From assembly GCA_020850595.1 (NCBI GenBank), contig JADZEK010000054.1, positions 1 through 64,000 of the forward strand: 64,000 nt of DNA, given 5' to 3'. This stretch comes from Anaerolineales bacterium. Its GTDB lineage: Bacteria; Chloroflexota; Anaerolineae; Anaerolineales; UBA6663. Of the stretch, positions 45,400 through 56,179 are shown one piece after another. The notes under the pieces are model-generated. The model worked only from the letters and a program-made list of their open reading frames with translations. It searched no databases and had not been told where the DNA came from. Both the position numbers and the translations under genes were made by a program. The number at the start of each line of letters is the position of its first letter. Positions within the stretch are counted from its first letter, which is position 1.

Positions 45400-46500
45400 T
45401 CAGAACACCAGCACGCCGCGGGCCACGCGCCCGGCCAGCATGTCGGCGTAGGCCTCGTTGATGGCCGTGAGCGGGTAGGTCTGCGTCACCAGGCGGTTTA
45501 GGTCAAGGCGGCCCTGCGCATACAGGTCGGCCAGCAGCGGGAAATCGCGGGCAGGATTGGCTGTGCCGTAGTACGAGCCGGTGACGGTCTTCTCTTGACG
45601 TGTGAGCAGCGCGCCGGGGAAGTTGGTGCCGCTGCCCATGGGCGCGATGCCGGTCAGCACCACCATGCCGCCGGGCCGCGCCGCGGCGAGACACTGCTCC
45701 TGAATAGCCGGCACACCCACCGCCTCAAACACATAGTCGGCGCCGCGCCCGCCAGTCAGGGCGCGGATGGCGGCAGGCACTTCCGGTCCGGCGAGCAGCG
45801 TATCCGTCGCGCCAAACTCGCGGGCCAGGGCCAGCTTGCCCGCCACCACGTCCACAACAATCAGGCGGCTCGCGCCGGCCAGCCGCGCGCCCATGAGCGC
45901 GCTCAGACCGACGCCGCCTGCGCCGTAGATGGCCACGCTGCTGCCGGGGCGCACGCGGGCGGTGTTGAGCACCGCGCCGACGCCGGTGGTGACGGCGCAG
46001 CCGATGAGGGCCATGACGGAGGGCGGTACGCCGGGGGCCATGGGCACGCAGCAAATCTCCGGCACGACGATGTGGTCGGCGAAACAGGCCAGGCCGCTAA
46101 AGTGGTAGATGGGCTGCCCCGCTTTGGAGAGGCGCGTGGTGCCGTCGAGCATGGTGCCTGCCCACAACGGGCCGACGTAAGTGGCGCACAGGCTGGGCCG
46201 GTCGTTGAGGCAATAGAAGCATTGGCCGCAACTGGGCGCCCAACTCAGCGCCACCTGGTCGCCAGGCTGCACACGGGTCACGCCCGGCCCCACGGCTTCC
46301 ACCACGCCCGCGCCCTCGTGTCCAGGAACTACCGGTAGCACGTGCTGGGTCGCGCCCGTCATCAGGTGCCAATCGCTGTGGCAGACGCCGGCGGCGGCGA
46401 CATGCACCTGCACCTCACCGGCTTGCGGCGGGGCCAGCTCCAGCGTCTCGACGACGAAGGGCGTGTGAGGGGCATAGAGCACGGCAGCTTGAATTTCCAT
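45400..46500 (-). CDS. Zinc-dependent medium-chain alcohol dehydrogenase
   Basis: The 366-residue protein is a complete zinc MDR enzyme. Catalytic zinc ligands are in GVCHSDWH and GHEGAGVVEAVG, the structural zinc lobe is CGQCFYCLNDRPSLC, and the NAD loop is YGAGGVGLSALMGA. The layout (GCAVTTGVGAVLN) is like class III and NDMA-type dehydrogenases; the substrate is unknown. It is 30 bases downstream of the GHMP-like gene on the same strand. Confidence 0.9.
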   Translation of the reverse strand: MEIQAAVLYAPHTPFVVETLELAPPQAGEVQVHVAAAGVCHSDWHLMTGATQHVLPVVPGHEGAGVVEAVGPGVTRVQPGDQVALSWAPSCGQCFYCLNDRPSLCATYVGPLWAGTMLDGTTRLSKAGQPIYHFSGLACFADHIVVPEICCVPMAPGVPPSVMALIGCAVTTGVGAVLNTARVRPGSSVAIYGAGGVGLSALMGARLAGASRLIVVDVVAGKLALAREFGATDTLLAGPEVPAAIRALTGGRGADYVFEAVGVPAIQEQCLAAARPGGMVVLTGIAPMGSGTNFPGALLTRQEKTVTGSYYGTANPARDFPLLADLYAQGRLDLNRLVTQTYPLTAINEAYADMLAGRVARGVLVF

Positions 46501-46530
46501 GGGACCCTTTCGGTGAGTGGTAAGCAGCGG

Positions 46531-47472
46531 TTAGGGCAGCAGCGGGCGTTCGGCGCGCGCAACGTCGCCCGCGCCCGCGATGTCGGCGATGGTGATGAGG
46601 ACCCGCCCCGCGCCGAGCGGCAAGCGGGCCAGCAGGGCGGCGCGCAGGGCTACGGCGGCCTGTGCGCCACGCACGACGGCAAACAGCGCGTGGCCGGCCA
46701 GGGCCTGGCCCCAGGCCGCCGCACCGGAGGCCGCCATCACGTCCAATAGATCGTCGCTAACCCGACCACGAGGCAGTGGCGGCAGCAGGGCGGCATTAGC
46801 GGCGTGCAGCTCGCGCAGCGCCGCGCCAAACGCGGGCAAGTCGTCGTGCTCCAGCGCCGGCCACAGCCGCATATCCAACAGCTCGCTGTCGGCCGGGGTG
46901 CGGGCGGCGGCCGCGGCATGGAGCGTCGCCGCGCGTTCGGGTTCCACGCTGAGCGGCGCGTCGGGCGGCAGCGCGGGCAGGTAGAGCACCCAGGCCCAGG
47001 CCGCGGCGCGGTCGGCGTGTTCCAGGGCGTGGCGGCGCAGCGGCGGGCCAAAGGCCCCCGGCGCGGCGGGCGGCGCGACCACCAGCGCCCCACCCTGGGC
47101 GAAGGCGCCGACGGCCAGCGCGTGCTCGGGCGCGAGGCGCAAGGCGGCCGCCAACACCGGCGCGGCCGCCGGCTGGCCGGCCGACCAGGTCAGCCCGCGC
47201 CCCAGGCTCAACGCCAGCAGCGGCTCCGAGGCGAGGCCCATCAGGGCGGGCGTGGCGAGTTCGACTTCGACCTGAGCGCCCACCGCCCCAAAGCTGCCGG
47301 CGGCGGCGTGGGCGATATCGGCCCGCGCGCCGGTGACTGAGAAGGCCGCCGCAGGTTGAACGTACAGTTGCGTAGGCGGGTGCTGCAACGCCACGCCGAC
47401 CTGCACGAGGCCGCCGCTCGTGGCGGCGTAGCCGAAGAGCAAGGCGCATGGACAGCCGATTTCGAGAACCAT
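46531..47472 (-). CDS. Beta-RFAP synthase / GHMP-kinase-like protein
   Basis: The 313-residue protein resembles the beta-ribofuranosylaminobenzene 5'-phosphate synthase family: a hydrophobic N-terminal strand with GLVQVGVALQHPP, the helix-turn ATPALMGLASEPLLALSLGRGL in place of the usual glycine-rich GHMP loop, a central WAWVLYLPALPP, and a C-terminal VMAASGAAAWGQALAGHALFA. In archaea the enzyme starts methanopterin synthesis; in bacteria it often belongs to C1 metabolism. No other C1 genes are adjacent, so the role is open. A TAAAAT box on the minus strand at 47487-47482 is nine bases before the start codon. Confidence 0.55.
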   Translation of the reverse strand: MVLEIGCPCALLFGYAATSGGLVQVGVALQHPPTQLYVQPAAAFSVTGARADIAHAAAGSFGAVGAQVEVELATPALMGLASEPLLALSLGRGLTWSAGQPAAAPVLAAALRLAPEHALAVGAFAQGGALVVAPPAAPGAFGPPLRRHALEHADRAAAWAWVLYLPALPPDAPLSVEPERAATLHAAAAARTPADSELLDMRLWPALEHDDLPAFGAALRELHAANAALLPPLPRGRVSDDLLDVMAASGAAAWGQALAGHALFAVVRGAQAAVALRAALLARLPLGAGRVLITIADIAGAGDVARAERPLLP

Positions 47473-47484
47473 GACCAGGCTATT

Positions 47485-49568
47485 TTAGCCGTGGTCGGCC
47501 ACATCCGCGCCGAGGCCGCGCAGCGCCCTCAGGGACAGGTGACAGGCGATGTGGTGGCCGTTGCCGGCGTCGAGCCAGGGCGGCACGGTGGTCGCGCATA
47601 TCCGACCGCCCTCCGGCAGGTGGACGCGGCGCGGGCAACGGGTGTGGAACGGGCAGCCGGTAGGCGGATGCAGCGCGCTCAGCGCCGCTCCGGTGAGGCG
47701 CAGCGCGGGCGGCGCGGCCGATGGGCCGGGCACGGGCACAGCCGCCAGCAGCGACTCGGTGTAGGGGTGGTAGGGCGGCGCGTAGATCGCGTCGGTCGGT
47801 CCGTATTCCACGAGATGACCGAGGTACATCACCGCCACCTGGTCGGCGCAGTAGCGCACTACGCTCAGGTCGTGCGAGATCAGCACTAGCGCCGTGCCGC
47901 GCTCGCGCTGAAGGGCCAGGAGCAGGTTCAACACGGCCGCCTGCACCGACACATCGAGCGCCGAAACTGGCTCATCGCACAGCACGACCTGTGGCCGCCC
48001 GGCTATGGCGCGGGCAATGCCCACGCGCTGCTTCTCGCCGCCGCTCAGTTGGCGCGGGTAGCGGTCGGCGTAGCGCTCGTCGAGCTGCACCGCGCGCAGC
48101 AGGCGCGCCACCTCGGCCCGCACCTGATTGGCCGGCGCCACCCCGAAGCGCCGCAGCGGACGCTCAATTTGCCGGCCCACGGTGTAGACCGGGTTGAGCG
48201 TCGCGTCCGGGTTCTGAAAGACCATCTGCAATTCGCGCAGCACGGCCAGGCTGCGCTCCGAGGCGGGGCCGCGCAGTTCGGCGCCCAAGAACTCCACGCG
48301 CCCCCCGGTAATCGGCTCCAGCCCGATGAGGGCTTTGACGAGCGTGCTCTTGCCTGACCCTGACTCACCAACCAGGCCAAGCGTCGCCCCATGCTCCAGC
48401 GAAAAACTCACGCCGTCCACCGCTCGGACAAGCCGGCGCGGGACCAGGCCCAGCCGCGCCGCGAGCGGCGGATTCGGCGGCGGGTAATAGGCGCGCAGGT
48501 CGCTCACCGTGAGCACGGGCGTGCCTGCGGCGGCGGCTGTGGGCGCGGGCGGCCGGGCGTCTTCCACCGCCGGCGCCCAGGCGCTGGGGTCAATCACCTC
48601 GGCCAGATGGCAGCGCACGCAGTGGTCAGACGTCAGCGGGCGCAGTTCCGGCTTGGCTGCGCGACAGACCGACTGAGCGTAGTCGCAGCGCGGCTCGAAG
48701 CCGCAGGCGGGCAGTGCCTGGCCCGGCAGCGGCACGCGCCCCCGAATGGGGTAAAGGGCGCTCTTGGCCTTGCTGCGGCCCAGCCGGGGCATGGCCCGCA
48801 GCAGGCCCTGGGTGTAGGGGTGGCGTGGTCCGGCGAACAGCACGTCCACTGGGGCAAGCTCCACAATTTCCCCGGCATACATAACTCCTACGCGGGCGCA
48901 CACGCGCGCCACCACGCCCAGGTTGTGGCTGATGAACAGCAGCGCGGTCCCGAAGTCGCGGCACAGCTCACTGATGAGGTCGAGCACGGCCGCCTCCACG
49001 GTCACATCGAGCGCGGTAGTCGGCTCATCCAGGATCAACAGCGCCGGACGGGTGAGCAGCGCCATCGCCAGCCCCACGCGCTGCTGTTGCCCGCCCGAAA
49101 GCTGGTGCGGGAAGCGCCGCAGCACTTGCGGCGGGTCGGGCAGGTAGACGCGGGCCAGCAACGCCAGGCAGTGAGCGCGGGCAGCGCCGGCCGAAAGGCC
49201 GCGGTGGACGGTGAGGACTTCGGCTAACTGCTCACCGATGCGCAGCGCGGGGTTGAGCGCGGTCTGTGGGTCTTGGTAGACCATAGCGATACGGTCGCCG
49301 CGCAGCCGGCGCAGGGCTTCGGGCGAACGGCCAAGCAGCGATTGGCCCTGGAAGCGAATGTCGCCGCCAGTGACGCGGCCGTTGCGGCCCAAGTAGTTGA
49401 CCAGGCCGAATGCCAGGGTGCTCTTGCCGCAGCCGGACTCACCCACCAGCCCCAGCGTTTCGCCGGGAGCGAGGCTGAACGAGACATCGCGCACGGCCGG
49501 CACCCGGCCGGCCTGTGTGGTATAGGTGATGCTCAGGCGCTCCACCTCCAGAACCGGCTCGGCGCTCA

Positions 49569-49572
<4 letters not shown>
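47485..49572 (-). CDS. Peptide/nickel ABC transporter, fused double ATP-binding protein (DppD-DppF type)
   Basis: Two complete ABC domains lie in one protein of about 695 residues. Each has Walker A (GESGCGKST, GESGSGKST), a signature (LSGGQQQRV, LSGGEKQRV) and a C-terminal oligopeptide-transporter extension with cysteines (CGFEPRCDYAQSVC, CPFHTRCPRR). DppD and DppF are normally separate; fusion is common in some phyla. The start is ATG 49572 or 49569, both overlapping the permease stop. It is the last gene of a four-gene minus-strand operon. Confidence 0.92.
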
Positions 49573-50484
<912 letters not shown>

Positions 50485-50492
<8 letters not shown>

Positions 50493-51792
50493 AGCGGATG
50501 CGTGGATTGAGGAACGTGTAGGCCGCGTCGGCGATGAGTTGGGTGGCGACCGCCAGCAGCACCAGCAGCATCGTGGCGGCTTCCAGCCCAAAAACGTCCT
50601 TAAAGAGCGCGGCTTGCAGAATGAAGCTGCCCAGGCCGGGGTAGCCGAAGATGGCCTCGACCACCACGATGCCGCCCATCAGCCAGTTGACATGCAGCAA
50701 GATGACGGTGATGGGGGCGAGCAGCGCGTTCCGCAGGGCATGCCGCAGCACCACCCGCCGGTAGGGCAGGCCCTTGAGCACGGCGGCGCGGATGTAGTTG
50801 GTCCGCATGACCTCGGCCATGCTGGCGCGGGTGAGGCGCAGCACATAGCCAAGCTCCACCAGCGTGAGCGTGAGGATCGGCAGCGCCAACATACTGGGCC
50901 GCTCGAAGAGGGCTGTGTCGCTGGAGAGCACCACCGCGCCCGGCAGCCAGCCCAGCCAGGTGGAGAAGATCAAGATCAGGAAGACGCCGGTGACAAACTC
51001 AGGTGTGGCGGTGGTGACCAGCCCCAAGATCGAGAGCAACCGGTCGAGCGCACGGCCTTCGCTGACGCCCGCCAGCACGCCCAGCGCCAGCGCCAGCGGC
51101 ATGATGAAGGCGAAAGCCAGCCCAGCCAGAATGGCGGTGTTGCGCAGGCGGCCGGCCAGCGTCTCAGTAACCGGGCGGCGCGTGTAGAGCGAAATGCCGG
51201 GGTCGCCGCGCAACAGGCCACGCTGGAGCGGCAGGTAGCGCACCGGCGCGCCCGGGGTGCTGATCCAGCCCGCGTCGGTCAACGTCAACTCGGCCGCGTT
51301 CGCGCCCTTCACCCACAGCGCGGCGTGTCCGGCGCGGTCCACGCCCCAAAAGGTCAGGCGGCCGTCGGCGTCAGCCGTCCAGGCGTCGGGGCCGAGCGTT
51401 ACTTCGCGGCGCTGCCCGGCGGCGTCGCGCACCACGCGCACCAGGGTCTCGCCGTCGGGCGAATAGTGCTGGTAATGCGCGCCGCCAGGGCCGACCTCCC
51501 ACCAGTCGGCGCGGCCGGTGGCGGGGTCGCTCAGGCGTGTCACCGGGCGGCCGATTAAGCGCGCCGCTTGCCAGTCGGAGCCAAGCATCCAGCGCAGATA
51601 GCGCGCCCAGGCGGGTTGGTCGAGGCCGTTCTGCGCGTTGAATGAGGCTTCCTGCTCAGGCGTGATGGTAACGCCCAGGGTGTTGCGGGCGATGTTGCTG
51701 GGGGCCAGTTCGCTCAGGCCGAAAACGACCAGGCTGACGAGAAGCAACGTCAGCCCGGTAAATATCAGGCGGCGGAGCCAAAACGTCAGCAC
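50485..51792 (-). CDS. Peptide ABC transporter permease, DppB type with a large extracytoplasmic insertion
   Basis: The 435-residue protein is a DppB-like permease with helices in the usual order and the EAA-loop block RASMAEVMRTNYIRAAVLKGL. Between the first helix and the usual GLLRGDPG motif lies an insertion of about 115 residues (about 75-190), predicted to be beta-rich (YSPDGETLVRVVRD, DGRLTFWGVDRAGHAALWV). Ordinary DppB proteins have about 310-340 residues. The insertion would be outside the membrane next to the binding protein. AT-rich promoter elements are not visible here; the upstream binding-protein gene leads the operon. Confidence 0.9.
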
Positions 51793-51834
51793 GCGGCCGG
51801 CTCCGCCGCTTGGAGCGGATGGCTCATGCCGGGC

Positions 51835-53529
51835 CTAAGCCGCCTTGTCCGGGTCGTACCAGACTTCGCGCCAGAGGTTATAGGCCGTGGGGTGCGGCTG
51901 CACATTCTGGAAAGCGGGGTTCCACACATCCCAGAAGTTCTGCCACCAGGCAATCGCAATCGAACCGCGCTCGCGCTGAATCTGCTCCAACTGCCCCACC
52001 AGTGCGCGGCGCGCCTCCAGGTCGAGCGTGCCCTGCGCCTGCAACAGGATGCGCGAAAACTCCTCGTCCACCCAGCGGCTCTCGTTCCAATCACCCGGCG
52101 TGCCGTCGGCTTTGGCGGTGTATGCCAGCGCCAGGTTCGTGATCGCCAGCGGGCGGTGGCTCCACGGCGTGATACCCACCGGCACTTCAGTCCACACACT
52201 CCAGTAGGAATCGACCGGCATGGAGTCAATCTCCACGGTGATGCCCGCGGCGGCGGCGTCCTGCGCCAGCGTCTCGGCATAGGCCACTACGTCCGTCCAG
52301 CCGCTGCCGACTGAGAGCTTGAACGTTAAGTCGGCCTGCCCGGCGGCCTCGAGCAGTGCCTTCGCGCCCTCCGGGTCGTATTCCGGCACCTCCATGGGCG
52401 CCCACTCTGGGTTGACTGGCGACACGTGCACGTCATGGCCCAGCAAACCCTGGCCGAAGTAAGCCTGATCCAAAATCTTCTGCCGGTTCTGCGCCATCTT
52501 CACGGCCTTGCGCACGTCGTTGTTGTCCCACGGCGCTTGATCTACGCGGAACCGCAGCACGCGGCTCTGCGCCGTGCCGATGGACTCGACGCGCACCTTG
52601 GGGTCGTTGCGCAGCGCCAGATAGGTATCCACCGTCGGCGAGTAGATCGTGTCAATTTGCCCGCCTTGCAGGGCCGCAATGGCGGCGGTCTGGTCGTTGC
52701 CCAGGTCAATGTGCACGATCTCGTCAATATAGGGCAGCGGCTTGCCGTCCGCGCCGTTCTGCCAGTAGCCTTCGCGCCGCACCGTGCGGGCGCGTTCGCC
52801 GACCTTGAACTCGGCCAGCACCATGGGGCCGGTGCCGGCGTTCTGGCCGTTGCTGATGTCGCCGTCAAAGTTGGGATGGATGATCTGCGCCGGGTAGTGA
52901 AACAGGCTCTCCGGAACGTCAAGTTTGGGGTTGTCCAGGTGCAGCACCAGGGTGTGCTTGCCCTGCACCTCCACGTTGGCGATGGTCAGGAAGCCTCCCC
53001 ACAGCGAAGCGATAGACGAGCCGATGGCGGGGTCGAGCCACTGCTGGAAGTTGAACAGCACGTGGTCGGCCACCAACTCCTCCGTTACCGCTCCGTTCTG
53101 GTACCACTTGATGCCCTGCCGCAGCTTGAGCGTCCAGGTCTTCAGGTCGTCGCTGGCGGCCCAACTGTCGAGCAGGTAGGGGTGGGTGAGGTTGTCCTTG
53201 TCGGTCTCGGTGAGGTATTCGTTCACCGCGCGCGTGATGTTGGCGTCGAAGCCGATCAGCGAGTAGCGGGCCGGGTGGTCTATGGCCTGCACCTGCGTGC
53301 CCACGCGAATGGCGCCGCCGCGCTTGATGGCCCCGCCCGCCGGCCCGGCGGTGACGGCCGGTGTAGGCGCGCCGCACGCCGCCAGCACATAGGCCGCGGC
53401 CGCGCCGGTGCCCAGCAACGTGGCGAAGCGCAAGAACTCGCGCCGGCTGACGCGGCCTTGCTTGAGTTTGGCCTGCGCCTCGTAGACTCCGGGATGATAC
53501 AGGAAACGGTGCTCAGTGCGGGCAGCCAT
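51835..53529 (-). CDS. Peptide/nickel ABC transporter substrate-binding lipoprotein (SBP_bac_5)
   Basis: The 564-residue protein has a twin-arginine signal (SRREFLRFATLLG) followed by a lipobox (YVLAAC), so it should be exported folded and lipid-anchored. The mature protein is an SBP_bac_5 member (KTWTLKLRQGIKWYQNG, VLFNFQQWLDP, GTGPMVLAEFKVGE, DVRKAVKMAQNRQKILDQAYFGQG). The ligand may be a peptide, sugar or other small molecule. It is the first gene of the operon; an AT-rich stretch upstream (53540-53640) probably holds its promoter. Confidence 0.92.
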   Translation of the reverse strand: MAARTEHRFLYHPGVYEAQAKLKQGRVSRREFLRFATLLGTGAAAAYVLAACGAPTPAVTAGPAGGAIKRGGAIRVGTQVQAIDHPARYSLIGFDANITRAVNEYLTETDKDNLTHPYLLDSWAASDDLKTWTLKLRQGIKWYQNGAVTEELVADHVLFNFQQWLDPAIGSSIASLWGGFLTIANVEVQGKHTLVLHLDNPKLDVPESLFHYPAQIIHPNFDGDISNGQNAGTGPMVLAEFKVGERARTVRREGYWQNGADGKPLPYIDEIVHIDLGNDQTAAIAALQGGQIDTIYSPTVDTYLALRNDPKVRVESIGTAQSRVLRFRVDQAPWDNNDVRKAVKMAQNRQKILDQAYFGQGLLGHDVHVSPVNPEWAPMEVPEYDPEGAKALLEAAGQADLTFKLSVGSGWTDVVAYAETLAQDAAAAGITVEIDSMPVDSYWSVWTEVPVGITPWSHRPLAITNLALAYTAKADGTPGDWNESRWVDEEFSRILLQAQGTLDLEARRALVGQLEQIQRERGSIAIAWWQNFWDVWNPAFQNVQPHPTAYNLWREVWYDPDKAA

Positions 53530-53916
53530 GCAGGCACTCCTTACGACGACTAAAACAGTCTAATGTGACCCATTTTAGCCGAAATTATTACAGGAGTCAT
53601 TAACGATGATTATCTCGCCGAAATAGACTATGGCCTGATACGCACATCCGTAAGCAAAATGGGGGCTGAAGTCCAAAGCGGATATTGCATCGCGCTTGAT
53701 GTTTTCAGAAATCTATTCCTGGATCGGGGTGGTGTCAAGATTTTCGCGGTGGAGGCGAACAAGGGTGAAGTCCTATGGCAATTTAACCCATTGGCCGGCG
53801 CGCCGGGGTGTGCAGGCGCCGGTGACCGAACGCAGCCTGGCCCCCAACGCGGTCGTCACCGGCCGCAGCGCGAGGAGGCCTGTGCTGCCCGCGGCCACAG
53901 CAGGTAAAATGGCCCT
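53530..53916. other. Intergenic region of 387 bases, AT-rich in its first half
   Basis: The segment separates the divergent ABC operon and ModB-type gene. 53550-53640 is clearly AT-richer than its surroundings and contains minus-strand TAAAAT near 53570-53576 that could serve the ABC operon. The second half has several short open frames but no ribosome site, start context or protein similarity. I see no tRNA or small RNA. Confidence 0.4.
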
Positions 53917-54753
53917 GTGGCCGACAATGCCGTGCAATCCAAATCATCAGCGCCCGACGCCGCCGAGCTACGGCGGCGCGGCGTGGGGCGCGCGGGCCTG
54001 CTCAGCCTGCCGCTACTGCTGTTTCTCGTCATCCCACTGGGGGCGCTGCTCCTGCGCGCTGCCCCGGCCGACGTGGGCGCGACGCTGCTGGAGCCGGAGG
54101 TGCGCCAGGCTATCACGCTCAGCGCCCGCACCACGCTGGTGACGACCGCGCTGGCGGTGATCGGCGGCACGCCGGTGGCCTACCTGCTGGCGCGGCGGCG
54201 CTTCCCCGGCTGGCGGCTGGTGGATACGCTGGTCGAGTTGCCTACGGTGCTGCCCCCGGCCGTGGCGGGTGTGGCCCTGTTGATGGCCTTCGGGCGGCGC
54301 GGCCTGCTGGGGCAGTGGCTGGCGGCGGCGGGGCTGGGCGTATCGTTCACGACGACGGCGGTGGTTATGGCGCAGTTGTTCATCGCCGCGCCGCTGTTCG
54401 TGCGGGCCGCCACGCTGGGCTTTGCCGCCATCACCAGCGAGCTGGAACAAGCCGCCGAGATTGACGGGGCCAGCCCGTGGCAGCGCTTTCGCTATGTGAC
54501 CCTGCCACTGGCCTACCCGGCGCTGCTCTCTGGCGCGGTGGTAGCCTGGGCGCGGGCGCTGGGCGAGTTCGGAGCCACGATCATCTTTGCCGGGAACTTC
54601 CCCGGCCGCACTCAGACCATGCCGCTGGCGATTTATATCGGCTTCGAGCTTGACCTGGACGCCGCGCTGGTGCTCTCGGTGCTCATGATCGCAGCGGCCT
54701 TCGCCACGCTGGCGCTGGTGAAGTGGGGGCTGCACCGCGACCACGCGCAGTAG
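53917..54753 (+). CDS. Molybdate-type ABC transporter permease (ModB-like)
   Basis: The 278-residue protein has five to six transmembrane helices and the ModB/CysT pattern: LPTVLPPAVAGVALLMAFG, TTAVVMAQLFIAAPLFVR, then the EAA loop LEQAAEIDGASPWQRFRYVTLPL and ALGEFGATIIFAGN. It should move molybdate, tungstate or sulfate. No binding protein (ModA) or ATPase (ModC) is next to it, so partners must be elsewhere. The start is GTG 53917 and overlaps an ATG in another frame. Confidence 0.85.
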   Translation: MADNAVQSKSSAPDAAELRRRGVGRAGLLSLPLLLFLVIPLGALLLRAAPADVGATLLEPEVRQAITLSARTTLVTTALAVIGGTPVAYLLARRRFPGWRLVDTLVELPTVLPPAVAGVALLMAFGRRGLLGQWLAAAGLGVSFTTTAVVMAQLFIAAPLFVRAATLGFAAITSELEQAAEIDGASPWQRFRYVTLPLAYPALLSGAVVAWARALGEFGATIIFAGNFPGRTQTMPLAIYIGFELDLDAALVLSVLMIAAAFATLALVKWGLHRDHAQ

Positions 54754-54773
54754 CGCCCCTGAACACGCAAGGC

Positions 54774-54782
54774 TGTTATACT
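54774..54782 (+). promoter_or_regulatory. Extended -10 promoter of the enolase-superfamily operon
   Basis: TGTTATACT at 54774-54782 is an extended -10 element (TGn plus TATACT), 70 bases before ATG 54853. No good -35 hexamer is present, which is usual for extended -10 promoters. Confidence 0.5.
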
Positions 54783-54852
54783 TTGGTGGGCGGCCGCACC
54801 GGCCACCCGCCGACCTCACCCACCCTCGCCTCCACCCAAGGACGACAACACC

Positions 54853-56154
54853 ATGACCAGACCCGAAGACTACGTTCGCACCAGTTCACGGCCGAGCGAC
54901 CTGCGCATTACGGACATTCGTACCGCCACCGTGGGCTGGGACGGCTGGCGCTTCCCGCTCGTGCGCATTGACACCAACCAGGGCCTCAGCGGGTACGGCG
55001 AGGTGCGCGACAGCGGCAGCCGCACCTACGCGCTGATGCTGAAGAACCGATTGGTGGGCGAGAACCCCTGTAACCTCGATAAGCTGTTTCGCAAGATCAA
55101 GCAGTTCGGCTACCACGGGCGGCAAGGCGGCGGCGTGTGCGGCGTGGAAATGGCGCTGATGGACCTGGCGGGCAAAGCCTACGGCGTGCCCGCCTATGCG
55201 CTGTGCGGCGGCAAGTTCCGCGACTACGTGCGCGTCTACTGCGACACGCCCAACGAGCCGACCGGCGAGGCCATGGGCCACAAGCTCAAAGACCGGCTGG
55301 CCCGCGGCTTCACGTTCTTGAAGATGGATGTGGGCATTGACGCGCTGTTTGGGCAGCCTGACACCCTGGCTTACCCCAAGGGTCTGCTCAACCACGACCA
55401 GGACAACGTCGCGCCGGAGCATCGGGAAAACTTCTGGGCCATCGGCCACCCGTTCACGCACGTGCGGCTGACCAACGCGGGGATTAAGCGCCTGGTGGAC
55501 TACCTGACCGCGGTGCGCTCCATCGTGGGCTGGGAAGTGCCGATTGCGGCTGACCACTTCGGCCACGTCGGCGTGGATGATTGCCTCCGGCTGGGCGAAG
55601 CGCTGGAGCCGTTCAACCTGGCCTGGCTGGAAGACATGGTACCCTGGCAATACACCGAACAGTGGGTGCGCCTGGAACGCGCCCTGAGGACGCCGGTGTG
55701 CACGGGCGAAGACATCTACCTGAAAGAGGGCTTCCTCCCCCTGCTCCAGGCGCACGCCGTCAACGTCGTCCACCCCGATATGGCCACCAGCGGCGGCATC
55801 ATGGAAACCAAACGCATCGGCGACCTGGCGCAAGAGTATGGCGTGAGCATGGCTATGCACATGGCCGGCACGCCCATCAGCACGCTGGCGGCGGTGCACT
55901 GTGCGGCGGCCACCGAGAACTTCATCGCGCTGGAGCACCACTTCAGCGATATCCCCTTCTGGGGCGACCTGGTGCAGGGAGTAGCGAAGCCCATCATCCA
56001 GGATGGCTACATCCCGGTGCCCGAGGGGCCGGGCCTGGGCTTTGAGCCGAACCTGGAGGCCCTGCGCGAGCACCTGCTGGCCGAGAGCCAGGGCTTCTTT
56101 GCCGATAGCAGCCAATGGGACGCCGAACGCAGTTGGGACCGGCTGTGGTCCTGA
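54853..56154 (+). CDS. Mandelate racemase/muconate lactonizing enzyme family sugar-acid dehydratase
   Basis: The 433-residue enolase-superfamily protein has an N-terminal capping domain (ITDIRTATVGWDGWRFPLVRI, HGRQGGGVCGVEMALMDLAGKA) and a barrel with FLKMDVGIDALFG, IAADHFGHVGVDDCLRLGEALE, WLEDMVPWQY and TGEDIYLKEGF, which carry the metal ligands D, E and E. A histidine of the late barrel (MAMHMAGTP) may be the general base. The reaction is probably dehydration of an acid sugar; the substrate is unknown. It leads a three-gene run. Confidence 0.85.
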   Translation: MTRPEDYVRTSSRPSDLRITDIRTATVGWDGWRFPLVRIDTNQGLSGYGEVRDSGSRTYALMLKNRLVGENPCNLDKLFRKIKQFGYHGRQGGGVCGVEMALMDLAGKAYGVPAYALCGGKFRDYVRVYCDTPNEPTGEAMGHKLKDRLARGFTFLKMDVGIDALFGQPDTLAYPKGLLNHDQDNVAPEHRENFWAIGHPFTHVRLTNAGIKRLVDYLTAVRSIVGWEVPIAADHFGHVGVDDCLRLGEALEPFNLAWLEDMVPWQYTEQWVRLERALRTPVCTGEDIYLKEGFLPLLQAHAVNVVHPDMATSGGIMETKRIGDLAQEYGVSMAMHMAGTPISTLAAVHCAAATENFIALEHHFSDIPFWGDLVQGVAKPIIQDGYIPVPEGPGLGFEPNLEALREHLLAESQGFFADSSQWDAERSWDRLWS

Positions 56155-56179
56155 GCCGCGCCGGCGGGAGCAACCTGCC

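Noticed and set aside
53659-53907. Open frame of 82 codons in the gap before the ModB-type gene
   Set aside because: No ribosome site, odd composition and no recognisable similarity; the start has no support.
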